Shown here piece after piece: positions 51,380 through 60,576 of a stretch of DNA of 64,000 nucleotides. Location of the stretch: contig JAUISW010000001.1 of NCBI GenBank assembly GCA_030434875.1, forward strand, positions 817,501 to 881,500. The letters run 5' to 3'. The notes under the pieces are model-generated. The model saw nothing but the letters and a program-made list of their open reading frames with translations, was not told the DNA's origin and searched no databases. This stretch comes from Lachnospiraceae bacterium C1.1 (GTDB taxonomy: Bacteria > Bacillota > Clostridia > Lachnospirales > Lachnospiraceae). The position numbers and the translations under genes were made by a program. Every line of letters begins with the position of its first letter. The stretch's first letter is position 1.

Positions 51380-52957
51380 ATGAAAAAAAATTCGCGTCTT
51401 AAAGAAATTAAAGATGTGATATTCAGGCATAAAATTACAAAAGGCATCAGTCCTGAAAAGTTAAGAGTTATATTAGAAGAACTTGGACCGACTTATATTA
51501 AACTTGGGCAGATAATGTCCCTTCATTCAGATATTTTATCGAAAGAATACTGTGATGAACTCGCAAAGCTTAACTCTGATGTGTGTCCTATGACTTTTGA
51601 AGAAGTTGAGGATGTGATCAACAGTTCATATTGTTGCGATTGGCATGAAATTTTTAAGAGTATAGAAAAAAAGCCCTTAGGAGCGGCATCTATAGCACAG
51701 GTACATAAAGCTCAAATGCCGGATGGAAGTCAGGTTATTATAAAAGTCCAAAGAAAGGGCGTTTATAGCATGATGGCCGGAGATATTGCACTTATGCGTA
51801 AGCTTGCAAAACTCATGCCTCCGGTTTCAGGCATTCGGAACATGATCGATCTGAATCAGGTCATAGATGAACTTTGGAGTGTATCGCAGGAAGAAATGAA
51901 CTTCATGAAGGAAGCTTCAAACATGGAGGAGTTTGCCAGGTATAATCGCGATATAGCATATATTTATGTTCCTAAAATATATAAGGAGTATACAACGAAT
52001 CATGTTCTTGTTATGGAATATGTTGACGGAGTTCCTATAAATGACCGAAGATCACTTTTAAGAGATGGATATGATCTGAACGAAATCGGTTCAAAACTTG
52101 TAAATAATTTCATAATGCAGATAATGGAGTACGGTTTTTTTCATGCTGATCCGCATCCGGGCAATGTTAAAGTCAGAGATGGCAAAATTGTATGGCTTGA
52201 TATGGGGATGATGGGCAGGCTCAGTGATAAGGACAGACAGATCATGAATCGCGGAGTAATGGGAATTGCTCTTAATGATATCAGAATGGTTGAAAATGCA
52301 ATACTTGATATTGGAAATATCTGGGGAAAAACTGACAGGGAGCAGCTTTATGAAGACTTAAAAAAATACCTTGATCAATATGGGAATACATCGATGGGGA
52401 GTGTTGATCTGGCAGCTGCTTTTTCTGAACTTATGGATATCATGAAAAGAAATAAGATCGGAATTCCAAGGGGTATGACAATGCTTGCCCGTGGGCTTGC
52501 ACATATCGAAGGTATTCTTTCGGATATCAGTCCTGAGATTAATATGGTTGATATTGCTGCGGCAAGAATGACGGAAGAAAAATTTAAGAATCTGGATTTT
52601 AAGAAAGAGATCCGTGATAATCTTGGAATGCTTGTAAGGTCAGTTTATAAAGGTGTTGAAATGCCGTCCCTTCTGTCCCAGGCACTCAGAGATTACATGT
52701 CGGGACAGGCACAGGTTAAGCTTAAGCTTGAATCGACCGATAGATTTAATATAGTGATCTATCAGGCTGTCAGGAATCTGGTGATCGGACTCTGGGTTAT
52801 GGCATTGATGATCGCTTCAAGTATAGTATGTCTGACTGATATGAAGCCAAAACTTTTCGGCATTCCTGCTATTGGAGCAGTTGGATATCTGATGGCTTTT
52901 GTTATAGTATTTTTTGTGATTGTACGATTTATATATCGAAAACTTAAAAATTCCTGA
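51380..52957 (+). CDS. AarF/UbiB (ABC1) family kinase-like protein
   Basis: Atypical kinase fold of 525 residues. LGPTYIKLGQIMSLHSDIL is the family's KxGQ motif, KKPLGAASIAQVHKA replaces the glycine-rich loop, the lysine lies in VIIKVQRKG, and FFHADPHPGNVKV with WLDMGMMG are the catalytic and metal motifs. Two membrane helices end the protein. UbiB acts in ubiquinone synthesis in proteobacteria, but this organism lacks that pathway as far as the window shows, so the role is probably in lipid or membrane homeostasis. Start at 51380; the longer frame crosses the terminator. Confidence 0.88.
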   Translation: MKKNSRLKEIKDVIFRHKITKGISPEKLRVILEELGPTYIKLGQIMSLHSDILSKEYCDELAKLNSDVCPMTFEEVEDVINSSYCCDWHEIFKSIEKKPLGAASIAQVHKAQMPDGSQVIIKVQRKGVYSMMAGDIALMRKLAKLMPPVSGIRNMIDLNQVIDELWSVSQEEMNFMKEASNMEEFARYNRDIAYIYVPKIYKEYTTNHVLVMEYVDGVPINDRRSLLRDGYDLNEIGSKLVNNFIMQIMEYGFFHADPHPGNVKVRDGKIVWLDMGMMGRLSDKDRQIMNRGVMGIALNDIRMVENAILDIGNIWGKTDREQLYEDLKKYLDQYGNTSMGSVDLAAAFSELMDIMKRNKIGIPRGMTMLARGLAHIEGILSDISPEINMVDIAAARMTEEKFKNLDFKKEIRDNLGMLVRSVYKGVEMPSLLSQALRDYMSGQAQVKLKLESTDRFNIVIYQAVRNLVIGLWVMALMIASSIVCLTDMKPKLFGIPAIGAVGYLMAFVIVFFVIVRFIYRKLKNS

Positions 52958-53024
52958 ATATTCAGTATTTATATGTTAAGCAACTGTTTTAATCTAACTT
53001 TGCGAAACGGAGTGACAAAATTTT

Positions 53025-53864
53025 ATGAGTTTGACATTTGACTGGGATAATGAAATGTCTGTTTCAATAGCTGAAATAGACGAGCATCATAAGGAGTTTC
53101 TGGATCTTGGAAAAAGAGCTGAAGAGCTTATGAAAATAAAAAATCTGAGCCTTGGTGATATAATCGTGCTTCATAGCTTGCTTGTAAATTATCTTGACAG
53201 GCACGTTGCTTTAGAAGAAAAAGTTATGGAGGAGATTCATTATAAACGCATAACACCTCATAAAGAAGCTCACAGGGAACTTGTTACAAAGATAAAAAGT
53301 CTTAAACTTGAAGAGTATACAGAAGATCCGATAACGCCTGTTATAGAAATACAGAGCTTTATCCGTGATGTGCTTTGGAATCACATTTATGAAAACGATA
53401 AGGATCTGGGAAGAGAGTACAGACGATACCAGAAACTTTTCAAGCATATGGAGGAATCCAAGAAGAAGGAAAGAGAAGAGAACGAAAAGAAATTTGGAAT
53501 CCTTATTAAAGAAGATAATATGACAATGGCTTATCTTATGTGGGATCAGACATATCGTGGAAATACTATTCTTGTTAATAAAGAAAAGAATAAGAATTAT
53601 CTTAAACTGTCAATACTGGAAAGAAATACTTTTGACAGTGATCTCATGAGTCTTGCCAAGGCAGTTCAGAAAGTATTTAATCCGGATGATATCCAGCTTT
53701 TGATGATGAAGGATGTTGATGAACAGCTCTGTATACATCTGGTTCCAAAATATAAGTCAGATGAGAATTATGGAAAAATATATAAGGTTCATGAAGATTT
53801 TAAGCACTGGCCAATGGAAGAATATCAAAAATATGCGGCAGAGATCGCAGCAAATATGAAATAA
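53025..53864 (+). CDS. bacteriohemerythrin-domain protein with a C-terminal extension
   Basis: Residues 1-135 form a hemerythrin domain with di-iron ligands: DEHHKEF, YLDRHVALEEKVMEE, and HKEAHREL. This binds O2 and may sense or scavenge it in an anaerobe. The C-terminal 130 residues (from KFGILIKEDNMTMAYLMWDQ) are a separate, unrecognised domain, so it may be a sensor. 279 residues against about 135 for free hemerythrins. RBS CGGAG lies before the ATG. A terminator follows. Confidence 0.85.
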   Translation: MSLTFDWDNEMSVSIAEIDEHHKEFLDLGKRAEELMKIKNLSLGDIIVLHSLLVNYLDRHVALEEKVMEEIHYKRITPHKEAHRELVTKIKSLKLEEYTEDPITPVIEIQSFIRDVLWNHIYENDKDLGREYRRYQKLFKHMEESKKKEREENEKKFGILIKEDNMTMAYLMWDQTYRGNTILVNKEKNKNYLKLSILERNTFDSDLMSLAKAVQKVFNPDDIQLLMMKDVDEQLCIHLVPKYKSDENYGKIYKVHEDFKHWPMEEYQKYAAEIAANMK

Positions 53865-53890
53865 AAAACCCGCAGAAATGCGGGTTTTAA
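53863..53890. terminator. bidirectional terminator
   Basis: AAAACCCGCA and TGCGGGTTTT pair perfectly around GAAA. It sits between the hemerythrin gene and the convergent lipoprotein gene. Confidence 0.9.
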
Positions 53891-53898
53891 CTTTTAAA

Positions 53899-54342
53899 CT
53901 AGTTTTTCATTGCGGCACAGTCTGCCGTAGATATAAGGTAACCGCCTTCAGGAACTGACAGATTTCCAACATGAGGATTAATTTTGCTTTCACTGTCACT
54001 GGATAATCTGATGGAACCTACAGAATTGCCGGAAGCATCAAATGCCGTTACAGTACAGTCTGATTTTGCCATTGATATGGTATAATCACCTGCTTCAACA
54101 AATATATTCATATTTGCTTTAAGTTTATAATAAGTAACGCCATCGCCTTCGGAGCTTTGATCGTTAAGGTTATCTATAGGATCAACTTCTGGTTGAGTCA
54201 GATTTTCTGAAACATGGGCTGATTGTGATAAAATCTCACCAAGCTTATCATTATCAGCCATGGCACTTCTGCCTTTGCTGCAGCCCGTCATGGAGATGAG
54301 GATTATTGACAAAGAGAATGAAATTAATAAAAATTTACGCAT
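53899..54342 (-). CDS. small lipoprotein
   Basis: A 147-residue protein with a lipoprotein signal peptide: MRKFLLISFSLSIILISMTGC, the lipobox Cys following SMTG. The mature part has a low-complexity acidic linker, then a beta-rich domain with YYKLKANMNIFVEAGDYTISM and LSVPEGGYLIS. Function not recognised. RBS AGGAGG before the ATG. Convergent with the hemerythrin gene, divergent from parE. Confidence 0.8.
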   Translation of the reverse strand: MRKFLLISFSLSIILISMTGCSKGRSAMADNDKLGEILSQSAHVSENLTQPEVDPIDNLNDQSSEGDGVTYYKLKANMNIFVEAGDYTISMAKSDCTVTAFDASGNSVGSIRLSSDSESKINPHVGNLSVPEGGYLISTADCAAMKN

Positions 54343-54443
54343 AGGGAATCCTCCTTATGAATACATTATACAGCAAATGCTGGATTTGTGCATCGAATAG
54401 AGCTAAGTTCTTGAAATAGTGCAACAATTGTATAATTTTTTTA

Positions 54444-54494
54444 CGAATGAACGTTCGAGAAGTTCTTTACAATTAGTTGGAAAATGTGTTAAAC
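54444..54494 (+). promoter_or_regulatory. LexA-like box and promoter upstream of parE
   Basis: CGAATGAACGTTCG (54444-54457) matches the SOS consensus CGAAC-RNRY-GTTCG with one mismatch. A promoter TTTACA (54466-54471), 17 bp, TTAAAC (54489-54494) lies just downstream. A TATAAT at 54431 is an alternative -10, with the box right after it. Confidence 0.45.
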
Positions 54495-54533
54495 TGAGCA
54501 ATAGTGTTTAGTTAATTATTGGAGGTTAGAGAG

Positions 54534-56456
54534 ATGGCAGACGAGACAGTTTATGATGCCGGCAGTATACAGGTACTTGAAGGACTTGAACCGGTAAGGC
54601 TTCGTCCCGGAATGTATATAGGAAGTACAGGTTCAAAGGGTCTTAATCATTTGATCTATGAGTTGATGGACAACTCAGTCGATGAGCATCTGGCGGGCTT
54701 TTGCAATAATATATGGGTAACTTTGGAGGCAGATGGTTCAGCCACAGTGGAGGATGACGGACGTGGAATCCCTGTTGGAATGCATGAAAAGGGAGTTTCT
54801 GCGGAACGAGTAGTTTTCACTACACTTCATGCAGGAGGAAAATTCGATTCATCGATATATAAAACCTCCGGTGGTCTTCATGGTGTTGGTTCGTCGGTAG
54901 TTAATGCACTTTCAGACTGGCTTGATATACTTGTAAGCCGTGATGGTGTTATTTCTCATGACCACTATGAAAAAGGACGTCCCACGCTTGACCTTGTGAA
55001 CGGACTTTTGCCTACCATGGGTAAGACAAAGAAAACAGGTACAAAGATCAACTTTAAACCTGATGAGACGATATTTGATACGGTACGTTTTAAATCCGAG
55101 GAGATCAAGAGTCGTCTCCATGAGACAGCATATCTTAATCCCGGACTTACGATTTATTTCAGAGATTTTAGAAATGACCTTTATGAAGAGGAAGCTTTTC
55201 ACGAAGAAGATGGTATTACCGGCTTTGTGCGTGATATGAACCTTTCAAAAGAGACACTCACACCTGTAATTTATTTTAAGGGTGAGTCTGAAGGAATAGA
55301 GGTCGAGTGTGCATTTCAGTATGTAAATGAATTTCACGAGGATATTCTCGGCTTTTGCAATAATATTTATAATGCTGAAGGTGGTATGCATATCACGGGA
55401 TTTAAGACTACGTTCACACAGGTTATGAACAGCTATGCGAGAACTATCGGAATCCTTAAGGAAAAAGATTCTAATTTTAACGGTGCCGATATCAGAAACG
55501 GTATGACAGGCATCATATCAATAAAGCATCCTGATCCAAGATTTGAAGGTCAGACAAAGACCAAGCTTGATAATCAGGACGCACAGAGGGCTGTAGGTAA
55601 GGTTACAAGTGATGAAATACAGCTTTATTTTGATAGAAATCTGGATACACTTAAGTCTATTTTATCTTCTGCGGAGAAGGCAGCAAAGATCAGAAAGACT
55701 GAAGAAAAGGCAAAAACGAACCTTATCACTAAACAGAAGTTTTCATTTGATTCTAATGGCAAACTTGCGAACTGCGTTTCTAAAGATGCAAAACAGTGTG
55801 AGATATTTATAGTCGAGGGAGATTCTGCCGGCGGTTCTGCAAAAACAGCCAGAAACCGCATGTATCAGGCAATCTTACCTATCAGAGGTAAGATACTTAA
55901 TGTTGAAAAGGCTTCTATTGACAAGATCCTTGCCAATGCAGAGATCAAGACAATGATAAATGCCTTTGGATGCGGCTTTTCAGAAGGATATGGTCAGGAT
56001 TTTGATATAAGCAAATTAAGATATGACAAAATAATCATAATGGCCGATGCCGACGTTGATGGAGCGCATATTGCAACTTTACTCCTGACCCTTTTCTACA
56101 GGTTTATGCCGCAGCTTATCTTTGAGGGACATGTTTATATTGCGATGCCTCCTCTTTACAAGGCACAGCCGTCAAGAGGCAAGGAAGAGTATCTGTATGA
56201 TGATAAGGCTCTTGCAAAATATCGTGAAAAGCACAAAGGACCCTTCACCCTTCAGAGATATAAGGGACTTGGAGAGATGGATGCAGAACAGCTTTGGGAA
56301 ACGACTCTTGATCCGGAAAGACGCCGCATGAGACAGGTATCAATAGATGATGCACGTCTTGCTTCAAGTACCACGGAGCTCCTTATGGGAAATGATGTTC
56401 CGCCCAGAAGAGCTTTTATATATGATCATGCAAGAGAAGCGGAACTCGATATCTAA
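54534..56456 (+). CDS. parE: topoisomerase IV subunit B (ParE), GyrB-type ATPase
   Basis: ATPase subunit of the decatenating type IIA topoisomerase. The GHKL ATPase domain shows ELMDNSVDEH (Mg-binding Asn), DDGRGIPVG and TLHAGGKF...SGGLHGVGSSVVNALS. The TOPRIM domain has EGDSAGGSAKTARNR and MADADVDGAHI. 640 residues from the ATG at 54534, after GGAGG. It could be called a second GyrB; the 640-residue length and pairing with the adjacent GyrA/ParC-like gene favour ParE. Confidence 0.9.
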   Translation: MADETVYDAGSIQVLEGLEPVRLRPGMYIGSTGSKGLNHLIYELMDNSVDEHLAGFCNNIWVTLEADGSATVEDDGRGIPVGMHEKGVSAERVVFTTLHAGGKFDSSIYKTSGGLHGVGSSVVNALSDWLDILVSRDGVISHDHYEKGRPTLDLVNGLLPTMGKTKKTGTKINFKPDETIFDTVRFKSEEIKSRLHETAYLNPGLTIYFRDFRNDLYEEEAFHEEDGITGFVRDMNLSKETLTPVIYFKGESEGIEVECAFQYVNEFHEDILGFCNNIYNAEGGMHITGFKTTFTQVMNSYARTIGILKEKDSNFNGADIRNGMTGIISIKHPDPRFEGQTKTKLDNQDAQRAVGKVTSDEIQLYFDRNLDTLKSILSSAEKAAKIRKTEEKAKTNLITKQKFSFDSNGKLANCVSKDAKQCEIFIVEGDSAGGSAKTARNRMYQAILPIRGKILNVEKASIDKILANAEIKTMINAFGCGFSEGYGQDFDISKLRYDKIIIMADADVDGAHIATLLLTLFYRFMPQLIFEGHVYIAMPPLYKAQPSRGKEEYLYDDKALAKYREKHKGPFTLQRYKGLGEMDAEQLWETTLDPERRRMRQVSIDDARLASSTTELLMGNDVPPRRAFIYDHAREAELDI

Positions 56457-56482
56457 TAATGATTGGCAAAGAGGAAATATAA

Positions 56483-58732
56483 ATGGAAACCAGAGAAGAA
56501 AATCTGATAAGCTCGGAATATTCCGAGATAATGCAGCAAAATTATATAGATTATGCGATGTCCGTTATTGTTGCTAGAGCACTTCCGGATATCAGAGACG
56601 GACTTAAGCCGGTTCAGAGACGTACTCTTTATGATATGAGCGAGCTTGGCATAAGGCATGACAGACCCTACAGAAAATCTGCCCGTATTGTTGGTGATAC
56701 CATGGGTAAGTATCATCCGCATGGAGATAGTTCCATCTATGACTCTCTTGTTGTGATGGCACAGGGATTTAAGAAGGAACTTCCTTTGGTAGACGGACAC
56801 GGAAATTTCGGGTCGATAGAAGGCGATGGTGCCGCAGCAATGCGATATACAGAGGCCAGACTTGAAAAGGTTACTGAGGAAGCTTTTCTTGCTGATCTCG
56901 ATAAAAACACTGTTAATTTTGTTCCGAATTTTGATGAAACCGAAAAAGAACCTGAAGTTCTGCCTGTAAAGATACCTAATTTCCTTATAAACGGTTCAGA
57001 AGGTATTGCAGTTGGTATGGCCACATCCACACCCCCTCATAACCTTGCAGAGGTTATAGATGCAGAGAAGGCATATATAAAAAATCATGACATAACGACA
57101 GCACAGCTTATGGATTATATGCCGGGACCGGATTTTCCTACGGGCGGAATTGTTGTTAATAAAGATGATCTTTATGATATATATGAGAGCGGCAGCGGTA
57201 AGATAAGGATCAGAGGTAAGGTTGAGGTTGAACCTGCCAAAAACGGAAAGAAAAATCTTATAGTTACGGAAATTCCCTATACTATGATAGGTGCGGGAAT
57301 CGCTAAGTTTATGTCTGATGTCGCACAGCTGGTTGAGACGCGTAAGACAAATGATATAGTGGATATCTCCAATCAGTCTGACAAATCCGGAATGAGGATC
57401 GTTATCGAGCTTAAGAAAGACGCTGATGCCGAGAATATTAAGAATCTGCTTTTCAAAAAGACAAAGCTTGAAGATACATTTGGTGTAAACATGCTCGCGG
57501 TGTCAAACGGAAGACCTGAGACTATGGGATTAAAGCAGATACTTGCATCACATGTAGGATTTCTTTATGAAGTTAATACCAGAAAGTATACGTCACTTCT
57601 TCAGAAGGAACAGGAAAGAAGCGAGATACAGGAAGGACTCATAAGGGCTGTTGACTGTATTGATACGATCATTGCGATCTTAAGAGGATCCAAGAAAAGA
57701 GAGCAGGCACTTAACTGTCTGATGACAGGCAACACAGAGGGTATTAATTTTAAGGACAAGTCTGTTGAAAAGGATGCAGCATCGCTTAAGTTTACGGAAA
57801 GACAGGCAAATGCGATCCTCGATATGCGCCTGTATAAGCTTATTGGATTGGAAATCGATGCCTTAAATGAGGAGCATGAGGAAACCCTTAAAAAAATCGC
57901 TGAATATCAGGATCTTCTTAGTAATCCTTCTTCGATGAATAAGGCTATAATCAAGGATCTTGATAAATATAAAAAAGAATATGGCAGTGAAAGAAGAACA
58001 CAGATAGAGAATGCCAAGAAGATTGAATTCGAGGAAAAACCGGTAGAAGAAGTCGATCTTGTATTTTTAATGGACAGATTTGGATATGCAAAGACTGTTG
58101 ACCTTCCTACATTTGAACGAAACAAAGAAGCAGCATTAGCTGAGTTCAGTAATTCGTTTGTTGTGAAAAATACAGGTAAAGTATGTCTTTTTACTTCGGA
58201 AGGAATAATGCATTCGATAAAGGTTTCAGATCTGCCGCTGACAAAGTTCCGCGATAAGGGAATACCGATCGATAATGTAAGTAATTATGACAGTTCGAAG
58301 GAAAATTATATTTATGTGGATTCGCTTGAGAATATAGTGAAATCCAGACTGCTTTTTGTAACAAAGAAAGCAATGGCAAAAATTGTGGATGGTAAGGAAT
58401 TTGATGTTTCAAAGAAATCAACGGCGGCTACCAAGCTTGCTGATGAAGACAAACTTATGTCAGTGATGCCGGTGGGTGACTTTGAAAGACAGGTTCTTCT
58501 GCAAACAGCGGATGGGTATCTACTTCGTTTTTCGATAGATGAGATTCCTGAAAAGAAAAAGGCTGCTATAGGTGTAAGGGCAATGAAACTTTCGGATAAA
58601 GATTGTATTGATAATGTTTATCTTATGAATTTTGCAGATGAGCGGACATTCAGTTATAAGGGAAAAGAAATAGCTCTTACCAGTGTTAAACTCACGGGTC
58701 GCGATGTAAAAGGTACAAAAATACGAACATAA
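56483..58732 (+). CDS. parC: topoisomerase IV subunit A (ParC), GyrA-type
   Basis: DNA cleavage-rejoining subunit. The catalytic Tyr is in AAAMRYTEARL (about residue 120), within the CAP domain that also has DGLKPVQRR and the quinolone region GKYHPHGDSSIYDS. A coiled-coil tower (EEHEETLKKIAEYQDLL) and a short C-terminal beta-pinwheel follow; no GyrA-box QRRGGKG is seen, which supports ParC. 749 residues. It follows parE by 26 bp with RBS GAGGAAA. Confidence 0.9.
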   Translation: METREENLISSEYSEIMQQNYIDYAMSVIVARALPDIRDGLKPVQRRTLYDMSELGIRHDRPYRKSARIVGDTMGKYHPHGDSSIYDSLVVMAQGFKKELPLVDGHGNFGSIEGDGAAAMRYTEARLEKVTEEAFLADLDKNTVNFVPNFDETEKEPEVLPVKIPNFLINGSEGIAVGMATSTPPHNLAEVIDAEKAYIKNHDITTAQLMDYMPGPDFPTGGIVVNKDDLYDIYESGSGKIRIRGKVEVEPAKNGKKNLIVTEIPYTMIGAGIAKFMSDVAQLVETRKTNDIVDISNQSDKSGMRIVIELKKDADAENIKNLLFKKTKLEDTFGVNMLAVSNGRPETMGLKQILASHVGFLYEVNTRKYTSLLQKEQERSEIQEGLIRAVDCIDTIIAILRGSKKREQALNCLMTGNTEGINFKDKSVEKDAASLKFTERQANAILDMRLYKLIGLEIDALNEEHEETLKKIAEYQDLLSNPSSMNKAIIKDLDKYKKEYGSERRTQIENAKKIEFEEKPVEEVDLVFLMDRFGYAKTVDLPTFERNKEAALAEFSNSFVVKNTGKVCLFTSEGIMHSIKVSDLPLTKFRDKGIPIDNVSNYDSSKENYIYVDSLENIVKSRLLFVTKKAMAKIVDGKEFDVSKKSTAATKLADEDKLMSVMPVGDFERQVLLQTADGYLLRFSIDEIPEKKKAAIGVRAMKLSDKDCIDNVYLMNFADERTFSYKGKEIALTSVKLTGRDVKGTKIRT

Positions 58733-58798
58733 TGTTGACGCTGTGAGTACATGAATGTAAAATATTAAATAGAGTAAAATGAAAGGAAAGCAATATAG

Positions 58799-59368
58799 AT
58801 GAGAGTTATTGCCGGAAGTGCAAGAAGACTTTTACTTAAAACACTTGACGGAACTGATACAAGACCAACTCAGGATATTATAAAGGAAACGCTTTTTAAT
58901 GTTATTCAGACTGAAGTACCGGGAAGCAGATTTCTTGATCTTTTTGCTGGAAGCGGTGCTATTGGAATTGAAGCACTTAGTCGAGATGCTTCATCTGCAG
59001 TATTTGTTGAGAATAACAGAAAAGCAGTATCAATAATTAATGAAAATCTTGAGTTTACACATCTTGCAGATCGGGCTGAGGTCATCACGGGAGATGTCAT
59101 GATAGCACTTCAGCAGATTGAGAGAAAAGGCAGATTTGATATTATCCATATGGATCCGCCTTACAAAAAAGATCTTGAAAAAAATGTTCTGAGTTATTTA
59201 AGGAAGTCAGGACTTGCAGATGAAGATACTCTGATCATAGTTGAGGCTTCGCAGGAAACAGAGTTTGATTACCTGGAAGATTTTGGCTATTCAATAGTTA
59301 AAGACAAGATTTATAAAAGAAACAGACATCTGTTTTTAAAGAAAATGGGAAAGGGTCAGGAAGATTGA
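58799..59368 (+). CDS. rsmD: 16S rRNA m2G966 methyltransferase RsmD
   Basis: SAM-dependent N2-guanine methyltransferase for 16S rRNA. RVIAGSARRLLL near the N-terminus, LDLFAGSGAIGIEALSRDA as the SAM motif and MDPPYKK as the catalytic N/DPPY motif are all present. 189 residues, standard. RBS GAAAGG. The rsmD-coaD order is conserved in most bacteria. Confidence 0.96.
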   Translation: MRVIAGSARRLLLKTLDGTDTRPTQDIIKETLFNVIQTEVPGSRFLDLFAGSGAIGIEALSRDASSAVFVENNRKAVSIINENLEFTHLADRAEVITGDVMIALQQIERKGRFDIIHMDPPYKKDLEKNVLSYLRKSGLADEDTLIIVEASQETEFDYLEDFGYSIVKDKIYKRNRHLFLKKMGKGQED

Positions 59369-59390
59369 TTCCTGAATACGGAGCGAATAA

Positions 59391-59888
59391 ATGGCTCGTG
59401 CAATTTATCCCGGATCATTTGATCCGGTAACATACGGACACCTGGATATTATAAAAAGGGCAGCGGATATCTTTGATGATCTCACTGTCAGCGTGCTCAG
59501 TAATTCCTCAAAAAGTCCGTTGTTTTCTGTTGATGAACGTGTTAATATGTTAAAGGAAGTCTGCGCAGATTTGAAGAATGTTCATATCACATCCTACAGT
59601 GGTCTTCTGGCAGAATATGCAGAAGAAAAGGGATTCAATGTGATAATCAGAGGGCTAAGAGCTATAACTGATTTTGAATATGAACTTCAGATGGCTCAGA
59701 CTAATCATAAAATAAGCCCATCTGTTGATACAGTATTTCTGACGACTAGTCTCGAGTATGCATATCTTTCTTCTTCAATAGTCAGAGAGGTGGCAAGATA
59801 TGGTGGAGATATTCATCATTTCGTGCCAGAGATTGTGGCAGAGCAGGTGTATGCAAAGGCAGGTATAGAGAAAAATGGCAAGCAGTAA
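59391..59888 (+). CDS. coaD: pantetheine-phosphate adenylyltransferase
   Basis: Fourth step of coenzyme A synthesis: 4'-phosphopantetheine + ATP to dephospho-Co[17 protein letters not shown] holds the nucleotidyltransferase (T/H)xGH motif, [15 protein letters not shown] the substrate site, and [17 protein letters not shown] the ISSS-like end. 165 residues. It overlaps the next gene by 14 bases. Confidence 0.96.
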   Translation: MARAIYPGSFDPVTYGHLDIIKRAADIFDDLTVSVLSNSSKSPLFSVDERVNMLKEVCADLKNVHITSYSGLLAEYAEEKGFNVIIRGLRAITDFEYELQMAQTNHKISPSVDTVFLTTSLEYAYLSSSIVREVARYGGDIHHFVPEIVAEQVYAKAGIEKNGKQ

Positions 59889-60519
59889 AATTGAGCAGCT
59901 CATAGATGAGATTATAGATTACATTGATGGATGCAGATTTGCAGCTTTATCCAATAGAAATATTGTAGTTGATAAAGAAGAAATTGAGGGACTTCTGCAT
60001 GAACTAAAGAGCCGTACCCCTGATGAAATCAGACGATATCAGAAAATTATAAGTAATAAAGAGGGAATAATGGAAGATGCCAGAAAAAAGGCAGATGACA
60101 TTATTAAGCAGGCTACGGTTTATACGGATCAAATGGTTAATGAAAACGCCATAATGCAGCAGGCGTATGCGCAGGCAAGTGAGATCATTGAGCAGGCTAA
60201 GCAGCAGGCACAGCAGATGCTTGATGCTGCAACAGTTCAGTCAAACGAAATTCAGCTTTCTGCAATGCAGTATACTGATGATTCTCTTGGAAGTATAGAA
60301 AATATTCTTGTGCAGTCTATTAACCAGACACAGGATTACAATACGCAGTTTATTAATTCTCTTTCACAGATTTTGAATGTAGTCAGCGCCAATCGTGCGG
60401 AGCTTCATCCTGAAAATACATTCACGGATGACGGAATGAATGATGAGATGGCAAATCCTGCTGAAGATGTGGAATCCACAGCTGAACCGACAGTTGGAAC
60501 TGCCGGAACAGAAGAATAA
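59875..60519 (+). CDS. coiled-coil protein, ATPase-E-subunit/DivIVA-like
   Basis: A 214-residue soluble helical protein. Blocks [33 protein letters not shown] and a heptad-rich stretch [18 protein letters not shown]...[18 protein letters not shown] occur in Firmicutes proteins located just after coaD, often labelled vacuolar-ATPase-like or cell-division-like. True function unknown. The end is acidic and disordered. Translational overlap with coaD; a terminator follows. Confidence 0.65.
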   Translation: MASSKIEQLIDEIIDYIDGCRFAALSNRNIVVDKEEIEGLLHELKSRTPDEIRRYQKIISNKEGIMEDARKKADDIIKQATVYTDQMVNENAIMQQAYAQASEIIEQAKQQAQQMLDAATVQSNEIQLSAMQYTDDSLGSIENILVQSINQTQDYNTQFINSLSQILNVVSANRAELHPENTFTDDGMNDEMANPAEDVESTAEPTVGTAGTEE

Positions 60520-60531
60520 TAAAGTTGAATC

Positions 60532-60559
60532 GACCCGTCATAGAAATATGGCGGGTTTT
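60532..60559 (+). terminator. terminator after the coiled-coil gene
   Basis: GACCCGTCAT and ATGGCGGGTT pair (one G-T) around AGAAAT, followed by T's. Confidence 0.8.
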
Positions 60560-60576
60560 TTAGGAGATATATAGTT

